A DNA stretch of 64,000 bases from NCBI GenBank assembly GCA_022747635.1, contig JAKTNV010000067.1:2214501-2278500 (forward strand), given 5' to 3'. A program made the position numbers and the translations under genes. Each line of letters begins with the position of its first letter. The first letter of the stretch is position 1. Below, in pieces: positions 56,251-64,000 of the stretch. A model generated the notes under the pieces. The model searched no databases. It saw only the letters and a program-made list of their open reading frames with translations, and was not told the DNA's origin. Source of the stretch: Hetaerina americana (lineage: Eukaryota > Arthropoda > Insecta > Odonata > Calopterygidae).

Positions 56251-56374
56251 GATATTTTTTTAACGTACGATGAATTTCAATTCACTGAGGAAGATATTGG
56301 CCACAATATTTACATTATTATCCATTGGATACTGCTATAAATTCTGTAGTGTCCACTTCATGGTTGAATTTTTT

Positions 56375-56510
56375 AAGGGGGGGAAAGGACGAGAGGGGGC
56401 GAAGGAATGGGAGTAGGGGGCGCGTGGTCCTCCTTGGTATCTGCGGCGTCCCCGAAATGAAATTCCGCGATTGAATGGCACAAGTGCGGAGGGTGGAATA
56501 AAGCATTTTA
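56375..56510 (-). repeat. GC-rich dispersed repeat, copy 2
   Basis: The reverse complement carries CCCTCCGCACTTGTGCCATT, CAATCGCGGAATTTCATTTC, GGGGACGCC and AAGGAGGACCACGCGCCCCC, about 85% like the copy at 48890. Confidence 0.75.
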
Positions 56511-57030
56511 AATAAAGTGCAAGCAGGTGAGTAATAGTTTATAATTCGTCGAAGAAGGAGAAAAAGGGGACCGAGGATCTTGGGTATAACGTACAGATAC
56601 TACGAAGCAATCTTAGGATACACGATGAGGTAATATAAATGTGGCGGTTTCCTGGAAGGAACATACTCTTTTTTTACCTTTTCATCACATATCCAAAATA
56701 CTCATCTACCTGATCCAAACAGGATAAAGAGAAATATTTCCCTTTGAGGGTTATGTAACATAAAGAATAATCAACAAATAGATGCGATCCTCACGGAGTT
56801 GGTTTCATTGCCGAATTCAACCACTTGCGGCCTATACAAGCTATATTTGTGAAACGTTTTTATTAAAAACTGAGCAGCGTATCAAAATTATTACAGGAGC
56901 TAGGTTAGAAATCATTCCCCGACGAACGTAAATTAAATGTTAAAACTTCTTTATAAAATTGAAAGTCATTTATTATAAGCCCAGACGTCCAACGGCAGAA
57001 CCAATAATCTCAAAGTGATTAAGTGTAGAA
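56511..57030. other. non-coding, no recognisable feature
   Basis: No coding or repeat signal recognised. Confidence 0.4.
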
Positions 57031-57032
57031 TA

Positions 57033-57550
57033 CAGGGTCCGTTTAATAAGTATCGTGACTGGTTCGCTGTAACCTCAACGGAGCGGTGGGTGGGGGTACG
57101 ACCGGTCGGCTCGTCAGATGGGTCCCCCACCACTCAGGCGCACTTGGTTCAGTCGCCTCCAGACTCTCCGTTGAGAGAGGAGGTGGATTATTGTGACGTG
57201 TGATTGTTTGTGGTGTCCCCGCGCCAGCCCTGACGAGCAACGCTACGCTATGAAGTGTTGCTTATAACTCGGGGAATCCGTGTCGGAGACCCTTGAGCTC
57301 ATTAAACAGGCTTATGAGGGATGCATTAACCCGCACAAGAGTTTTTAAGTGGAAAAAATGTTTAAGGAAGTCTGCAGGCTAGTCGAAGACGAGCACCGCG
57401 TCGGATGCCCGACGACCGTTTGAACCGATTCTCAAGTGGCCAAGGGCAAAAGGTTTTGGACTGACAGGTTATCGCCCTTATCAGTGAGGAGATCGGCCTT
57501 TCAGTCGAAATCGTCAACAGCATCTTAACAGAGGACCTTGAGAATTAAAT
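57033..57550 (+). mobile_element. mariner 5' fragment
   Basis: It begins after TA with CAGGGTCCGTTTAATAAGTA, a mariner-type terminus. A transposase N-terminal region follows, readable with shifts: LGESVSETLELIKQAYEGCI, KMFKEVCRLVEDEHRVGCPT and EIGLSVEIVNSILTEDLEN. The catalytic half is absent. This is a separate mariner lineage from the others here. Confidence 0.78.
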
Positions 57551-57589
57551 GAAAGAATTATATTAAAGCATTTAATTAGGCATAAGTAC

Positions 57590-58020
57590 AATAAATTGTA
57601 TCCAGGAATAAAGAGGTTCTGTTGAACAACCTGTGACGGTGAAATCTTAAAGAGAAAGAATCGGCAAGGAAAGGACAGTTCGAGGAAATTGAAAGTTTAC
57701 TATGTAAAGGTGGAATTGATGAGCTCTGCGGGAAGGTGAAAGTTGTAGCATTAAGTGCTAAGACCCAATTCGGGCAAACTAACAACATTCATAAGGAAAT
57801 CAATAAAGGAAATAGGGAAGAGTCCTCTGAAAAAAAATCAGCATAGAGTAATCGTGGGTCGGTAGGCGAGGACGCGCAGAAAGAGAATAAATGTACATGA
57901 CAATACCTTAGGTCCAGCAATGCTTGGTGGCGATTTAGAAAGGGCATTGACGGATTCTAAATGAAACGAGGACGTGGGGGTAGAAACATTTCCACGGAAC
58001 TGCACAAGGATTTAGGAAAA
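57590..58020 (+). mobile_element. RTE-like LINE fragment
   Basis: FEEIESLLCKGGIDELCGKV parallels the connector segment at 27930-28100 and 51000. Near 57930, ERALTDSK...NEDVGVE follows, as at 52625. Stops throughout. Confidence 0.6.
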
Positions 58021-58211
58021 CTTCCGATAGTTAATATTTGCGGCTCATGCCGAGTCCGGATATCTGCCTTCGATTTCACTTTTCATGGTACATCGGACCC
58101 AGCGTCCCGCCACGAGTTTGCTTCGCGCCCTTAGAATGGTCGTGATGACGGGACAATATTCTTCTATAGACGACCTTAAATGTCCAAAATAAGAGTCGTT
58201 GGAAAGTTTTA

Positions 58212-58275
58212 ATGCAAATGATAACCTGCTTCGAGAGGCGACTCCGTCCCTCTCGAAGTGAGTTATCATTTGCAT
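58212..58275. repeat. long hairpin 1 of an adjacent pair
   Basis: Arms 58212-58238 and 58249-58275 (27 nt each, about 25 of 27 paired), starting ATGCAAATGATAAC, with a 10-nt loop. Confidence 0.9.
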
Positions 58276-58278
58276 CTC

Positions 58279-58340
58279 CCCCCCAAGGGATCGAACGGGT
58301 GCTCCAAAGAATTGGAGCACCGGTTCGATCCCTTGGGGGG
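58279..58340. repeat. long hairpin 2 of an adjacent pair
   Basis: Arms 58279-58306 and 58313-58340 (28 nt each, 27 paired), starting CCCCCCAAGGGATCGAAC, with a 6-nt loop. The right arm contains GGTTCGATCCC, which matches a tRNA box B. Only 3 bp separate it from hairpin 1. Confidence 0.9.
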
Positions 58341-58499
58341 AGGTGAGAGGTTCTATCGGAATCCAAAAGGAGGCGCTGGGCACGCGGCGTTGAACTTTCA
58401 CAAATAAGGTGGCTAATAGATTACTTCCCGTAGAGAGATTTGCTTCTGATGGCGATTAAAAGAATACCTATAAATGCATCCATTATACCGAACAATACC

Positions 58500-58605
58500 G
58501 CCCACACACGATGATTGGGGAAGGGGGAAGAGGGATGGGGGGGATAGGGAGGGAGAAGGAGCGCGTGGTAAGTGTGGAGGGGCGTCAAATGGGCTGATCC
58601 CGGAA
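58500..58605 (-). repeat. GC-rich dispersed repeat, copy 3, internally deleted
   Basis: The reverse complement shows TTTGACGCCCCTCCACACTT followed directly by ACCACGCGCTCCTTCTCCCT. The central part of copies 1 and 2 is missing. Confidence 0.55.
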
Positions 58606-58924
58606 TAAGAGAAGGGTCAGAAGGGGCAGTCCTGCCATTACTATCGGGTAACTCTTGACACCTCACCCATTTGTATGGACCCTTTAAATATTAATCCCCT
58701 CATTTTTCCAATCTCACGTAATAAACGGCGCTGTTGTTTACGCTTGAAGCAGTTACCTTGTACTTTAAAAAACGTGCATCAAGGTTTGACGAGAGAGTTT
58801 TTCAAAACAAGTATTATTTTATCACTCAAATTGCCATTATTCACTGAAGAACAACGTGCAGGAAATTGAAATTAATGAAATAAATGACAAAAAGGAACGA
58901 AAATAAAAACCTGCGGAAAAATAC

Positions 58925-58985
58925 ACACAGCCTTGTTAGTATGGATATTTAATACTTCCACGAATTGAAGCCTTAAACAGTAGAA
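58925..58985 (+). repeat. relic matching the PLE-2 edge
   Basis: TTAGTATGGATATTTAATAC, TTCCACGAATTGAAGCC and AACAGTAGAA closely follow the about 57-bp edge of PLE-2 at 47390-47447. This suggests that edge is part of the PLE family and a relic lies here. Confidence 0.5.
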
Positions 58986-61846
58986 CACAAGAAACTCAAA
59001 TATAACTATAGAGTCAAGTAAAGAAAGATTTGGTAGAGCAGACATCGAAAATACATGTACGCATAGAAAATATTTGGGGTGAAAGCAGGCCTAGAATTTA
59101 AGAAACGAAGATGAAATTTCAGCATGGCTATAAACCTACGAAAAACCTATAAAAAGAAATAATTAGAAATGGTTCTTTGGTATGGAAATTAAGACGGAAA
59201 TAAACCCATATGTGTGAGGAAGCCCAATTAATCATGGATTCTTTGTCTTTGTTGAACGAGATAAAGTATTGGTTGAATTGTTTTGCGATATGGAGATGGA
59301 GAAAGATCAATGAAATACTTTGAAAGGGAAAATGAGGAAATAGAAAATTCGTTTCAGTCAGGGAATGAGAAGGAACCGCTGGGGATATTCTTAATGTTAG
59401 AAAAACAATCGGAGGGTGTAAACGAGCGTGATAAGAGAATGTTTGGTCAGAGAAAATAAAGCGGAAACGAAAGTCAATGTATGCTCATTTGGGGGTGAGA
59501 AGTTGTGAGGAAAAAATTGATTTTCTGGGTGAACATTTTAATGCCGGGAATATACAGTTTTAATACAGTTGCTCGAAATGTCGTCACGAGTGCAAGGAAC
59601 TTTGCATATTATCTCCGTTTATGGTTGGTAAGTTTACTGCAAGCCTCTGACATAAATAATTGCGCGTGGAAAAAGAGCGAATGAGGAAACAAGGGTTCTT
59701 GGATCCTCCAAATTGATAATTGTGATTTCCTCTCCTCATCCTTTCTCTCCTTCCCTTTACTTATCACCCTTATTAAGCCGATCATTGATACGCTCACCAG
59801 ACAGTCAGTGAGTTATCCAGTAATAATTATCTAACCCTTTAAAAATGTCTATACTATAAGAATACGAAGGAAATTCATCATTTTTTCATTCAATGGCAAC
59901 AAGATATAATGACCAATATACGCAAATTTCTATACTGCCAAAAAGTAAATTTGAAACGAAATTGGATCACTCGCGGAATGCGCTTCCTTGCTTCAACGGT
60001 GTGCCTGTATTTGTCATAGTTTAAATATATTCTCAATGTCGTCAGCATTAGGGTCACAAGTGCATGCAGAAACTTGTAAATTGTCGTTACGGCAAATGAA
60101 CAGCATAATAAGCATTACAAGTCGGTTCAAAATATTTACCCGCCGATTTTCAAATTCGGATATATGTTTGGGCTATAAAGAAGTTCCTTTTGGTTCCCCT
60201 CGCGCAGCACGGGACCAGGTATATTCATAATTGCGCTATCTTTAAGCTTATGGTGAAGTGATGATTTTGACGAATTTTTTGTATCAACTTCTGAACTGTA
60301 GATCGAATTCGAGCAAAAAAATGAGGACATGATATAAATCAGGGTTGGAGTGAAATGAAAGATCAATTTACGGGAGAGTGAAAAATAAATTCCTGTGAAG
60401 TAGACATCGTGTATGGGTTCTAATAAAGTAGGCCTCTGAAATGGGATGAATAACAAAATAGATATCTGAAATAAATCAGGTAAGAGGGACAGATTAAAAT
60501 GGAAGACGCGTTTACATGACTGTGAAAAAATTAATTCCTATGTAGTAGACATCATGTATATGTTCTGATGTAGTAATTATGATTTGGTGGGAGGGGGATG
60601 AGTGACAGTTAAGGAAATTCGCGTCGTTATGACTAAGGGGGTCCTTTGGCAGCGGTGAGATTGCAGGGAATTGGGAAGTAAGGGTGTAGAAAGAATTCCG
60701 GTACCGCAATACCTTACTCCTATAACGAAAGACGCAAGGGTACCCGTGGGTGGTTATACTATCAGGAAAAACCACCGATGTGTACAATAAATGATTACGA
60801 CTAGGAAAGTGTTTGCCTCCTTCCATTAAAACACAAAACGGAGTCCAATCAAAACGCAGGTTCAAAGCTGTATTGAATTGACTGATGGGAGAGTGTGTTT
60901 CCTTCGCAAATGAGCACTTTGCTGTTTTACAGAGTTAGTATCCTTAAAAGGGAACATGGAGAAGGGTGTGGGTGGAAGACAGCTTAACAAAACATAAAGG
61001 AACATGGTTAATGCGTGCTACTGACAGTCCCTCTCGTCCTTGTATTCTCGGGATGAATGGTTGCACCCTTGTATTCTCGGAATGTCCATCCAATTCGAGT
61101 CCTTTTATTTTTCTGATTGCACTTACAGTTATATTCCTTAATCTGAGTCATACGTAGACTTCCTGAACTTGGCACTTCCCCAGGAATATAAATCCCCTAT
61201 AATCACTCAGGCCACCGAAATGAATGAAAATACACTCAAAAATAACATCCAAACACAGAATTAATGGACTTTCATGGTCTTATTTCCTTCAAGGCCAATG
61301 AAACAACAAAAGGTCACGTTATTCCCTAGGTAACTCAGCTTTCTGCTCTACGTAATTGGCGTCAGAGATTTCATCCCTCCACATAAAGCAAGCAAAAAGT
61401 AAAACGACGGTAAAACGAGTGAATATTTGAATAGTGTGTCACGAGAACAGACACACAAAAAAACAATCAGAATGAATAAGTACGCAGTCAACACAATGGC
61501 GTTCGTTCTTTGCCCGGGGAATATATTTCTGGCTAGCGAAGGAAAATTACGTCCTCAAGGAAATCCTCAGTTTTCCCTAACATCTCGTCAGTAAAATGTC
61601 GACATTCAGCCGTTAAATTCTCAAGCTACGTTCCGAGAGGGAAAGAATTTACTCCTGCTTTGTTCTATGTTAAATGTCCGCGTAGTCACTTTCAAGAAAT
61701 AAGACGGAAAAGTCTGGAGGTTCGAGCTTTCGTTTTCCGAAGGAACGTCTGTCAAGCACGCATTTGTTAAGAAGTACGTTGTCTGTAAAATATTAAGTAA
61801 CCGAGATGTTTTCAAGAGAAAATAATAATGCTACTTACCAGGAGAA
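58986..61846. other. non-coding, with a diverged tandem duplication
   Basis: No gene recognised. Within it, 60337-60473 and 60475-60605 are diverged tandem copies with a shift of about 145 bp (shared GTGAAAAA, TTAATTCCT or AAATTCCT, and GTAGACATC blocks). Confidence 0.5.
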
Positions 61847-61990
61847 GGGACTGTAGGAATTCCTCCGGTAGAAGTAGAGGATGGGCAAAGATCCGACTTG
61901 ATATTTCTCAGGTACCTGTCTCTGTGCGAATGTGCGCCTTCGCCGCGCCGTCCCGAGTCAGCATGTGCCAGTGGCCACCTATTTCCCTTA

Positions 61991-62258
61991 GCGCCATCTA
62001 GTGGTAATAAATCGTACTATGGCAGTTTATTGAAATACTAAAGAAAAATAATATTGAATTAAAAATATTAATTAATAATGAGAAAATTGTTTTGAAATGA
62101 CATTGCCAAAATTTTAAATGAAATATTTTATGCAGATTTAATTTACTTTTTAAAATTTAACTTAACAGTACATTTTCAAATTTTCCAAATGACGTCATTC
62201 CACGGTTTCGGCCACCTGCTATTCCTTCGATTGACTAATCCGCTCAGATGGTCACGTG
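61991..62258. promoter_or_regulatory. candidate regulatory cluster: CTCF-like, CRE, E-box
   Basis: GCGCCATCTAGTGG (61991-62004) fits the CTCF core consensus at every position. A palindromic CRE TGACGTCA is at 62190-62197, and an E-box CACGTG at 62253-62258. On the - strand, a consensus splice donor CTG|GTAAGT lies at about 61847, downstream of a locally GC-rich 61870-61990. This could be a first non-coding exon and promoter of a - strand gene. Motif matches alone are weak evidence. Confidence 0.35.
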
Positions 62259-62259
62259 T

Positions 62260-64000
62260 CGTCGTGCTGGATGGAGGTGAGGGCATACTTGTCTAATATT
62301 CGCGCCTTTAAAGTGATTAATGTTGGTTGACTTATGTTATGTGATGCAATCGTGAAAAAGGGTGGAATTCTTTCAGTTAATAGGTTAATATATTATTAAT
62401 ACTGCGAAAGCAATAGACGTGTCCATTCTCTCATAATTATGGAACACGACTGTCGACCGATCCGAGAGATTGCTGATATCTTATCCTTTTGATGTATCCT
62501 AGTGAAAAGTGAATTTACATCATAATTTACAATGAAATGGGAAATCGTGCCATTACATTGGCATTGTCTTTAATGCCGAGAAGACGGAGCGATTGTGGTA
62601 CGCGACGATGTACGATGTGTAATTCCAAACAGTCGTGACTAAGATTGCTTATTTAACCCTTTTACGCCATGGAACCAAAATCTCAATCCATTTTCTACTC
62701 TAAATTCACTTACACTTAATTTTTGTAGACGTTTAGTTCTCTCCAGTCGTTACACTGGATTCAAGTTTCTTATACCCGAGATTTTTGAATGTCGCTACTT
62801 TTTTCAACGAAAGTACTCGTCATGCCTCATTGCATTTTGCTTCCATTCTCATTGAAAGGGTAATCTCATATATTAATTAAACTTTAAGGAACTGGAGACC
62901 ACCGTGTGTGAACGTTTGACCCAAGAAAGCGGTGTTGGTTGAAATCACCTGAGCATACGCGCTCCAACTTAAAAGACAATGTCTCTGCGTGCTAAGAGTC
63001 CTCCAGTCCATTTCGCCCCATTTTACTTAGAGTCTTTCTCTTGGTCGGACCGGAGTCGAAAACTCTCTCTTTGTGGGAAATTGCTCAATTAGCGACGATG
63101 AATTCCGTGTTTCGAACAACCATACCTTCACTTTAGACGACTGCTGATGGGCAAACATTAAGCATTTTCATCAATGGAAGCTCAATGACTTGCAAATAAT
63201 TTAATTAGAAGCCTAACCGGATAGAGTTTCTTATTAAAAAACCAACCTGGTTTATCGAGCAATGTCGTATGTATATGAGTGGTTGGCCATTATTTTGAAA
63301 GCGCTCTATATAACAAAAATGGAAAAATGTTCACGCACATTCTGAAGTGTTTGGATTTTTAGTATCTAACCTGTTTATTAATTTCAGTTCAGTGATGCAA
63401 TTGGTGTGTGTGCGTGTGTGGACAATGATTTCATGAAAAGGGAAGAATGGCTCACTGTGGTGGGAGAATGTCTGGAAGTGCAGGAATGAAATCAGGATCC
63501 CTAGGGAATGGAACTTCGGAGACTCCAGCGAATAGGAATTATCGTAAGTTGAGATTTCTCGATTTCTTAAAATATATTTTGTGAACTTGTTTTCTATGCA
63601 TACATTGATCAATCAGTCTTAAACTGGTCCACTTCGAATTGACCTCGTCCAGTGAAGGTCATATTTAAGCGTCCCTCTCTTCCTCGTCTCTTAGATACTC
63701 GCCCACCACCGCACATTTCTCACCAAAATGTTTCTTCCTCAAAACGATTATTTGAAGAGATTTTCTTCCAATTCCTTTTGCAAAGGAGAATCATTCCTAC
63801 TGAAAATGTAATCAGTGTCGTAATTACGTGCGACACCGTGTGCAGGGGCAAGTGATATCCTGAAAACGTGGATCTATATATGGATCCATTAAGATAGCTA
63901 CAGACGCGTGCCTCTTTGGATTAAACATTTGGCGTAAAATGATTACTATTCATCAAGATATACTCACTCCTTCCATTTGCAGTTTAAGTTCTCAGTGGCG
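62260..64000. other. non-coding, no recognisable feature
   Basis: No reading frame or repeat family recognised. A short GT-rich patch lies near 63402. Confidence 0.45.

Noticed and set aside
58045..58401. 118-codon - strand frame over the paired hairpins
   Set aside because: Part of the frame is the hairpin arms themselves. No protein family recognised.
1..64000. CRISPR arrays, bacterial operons, riboswitches
   Set aside because: The sequence is clearly eukaryotic. I saw no spaced short direct repeats or operon-like gene arrangement.

Overview
This is a repeat-dense, AT-rich stretch of a eukaryotic nuclear genome, almost certainly an arthropod and probably an insect with a large genome. I base that on GT-AG introns, a gene of the EHD/Past1 family, and the transposon mix: mariner, Penelope-like, Jockey-, CR1/L2- and RTE-type LINEs, a Gypsy LTR element, piggyBac and tRNA-derived SINEs. 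I cannot name the species from the sequence.

The only host gene I can support is the 3' part of an EHD/Past1-type membrane-remodelling ATPase on the + strand. It has three exons at 9420-9573, 18090-18260 and 22668-22873, with matching splice phases and a terminal EH domain. Its two introns (8.5 and 4.4 kb) are swollen by SINEs, a LINE and a 1.3-kb mariner. Exons for the N-terminal ATPase domain were not found and probably lie upstream of the window.

Layout: 1-2140 is non-coding with a G-rich/C-rich patch. 2143-2424 is a tRNA-like fold-back repeat. 2484-5222 is a decayed Penelope-like element (PLE-1) carrying a 49-bp LINE insertion. 5237-6756 is a head-to-head pair of 753-bp mariner deletion derivatives, followed by another mariner remnant (6911-7834). 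9.4-23.1 kb is the Past1 gene. 25.4-28.5 kb holds RTE and CR1/L2-type LINE pieces. 28481-29022 is a MITE. 29067-39250 is a nested stack: a CR1/L2-type LINE carries both a third mariner deletion derivative and a Gypsy element, and the Gypsy element's 3' LTR is split by a 4.8-kb Jockey-type LINE. 40341-40528 is a SINE with a perfect 12-bp target duplication. 42-43.2 kb is a decayed mariner and 43418-44422 a non-autonomous piggyBac. 44888-47447 is a nearly intact second Penelope-like element (PLE-2), flanked by a 14-bp target duplication and carrying an identical 39-nt hammerhead ribozyme motif at both ends. 49.4-58 kb is mostly LINE and mariner debris plus a minisatellite and two adjacent long hairpins. 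58.4-64 kb is largely unexplained non-coding DNA, with a cluster of candidate regulatory motifs (CTCF-like, CRE, E-box) at 61.99-62.26 kb.

The most interesting items are the PLE-2 hammerhead ribozymes, the mariner derivatives that keep an intact DNA-binding-domain reading frame without the catalytic domain, the 1.5-kb mariner palindrome, and the paired hairpins at 58.2-58.34 kb.
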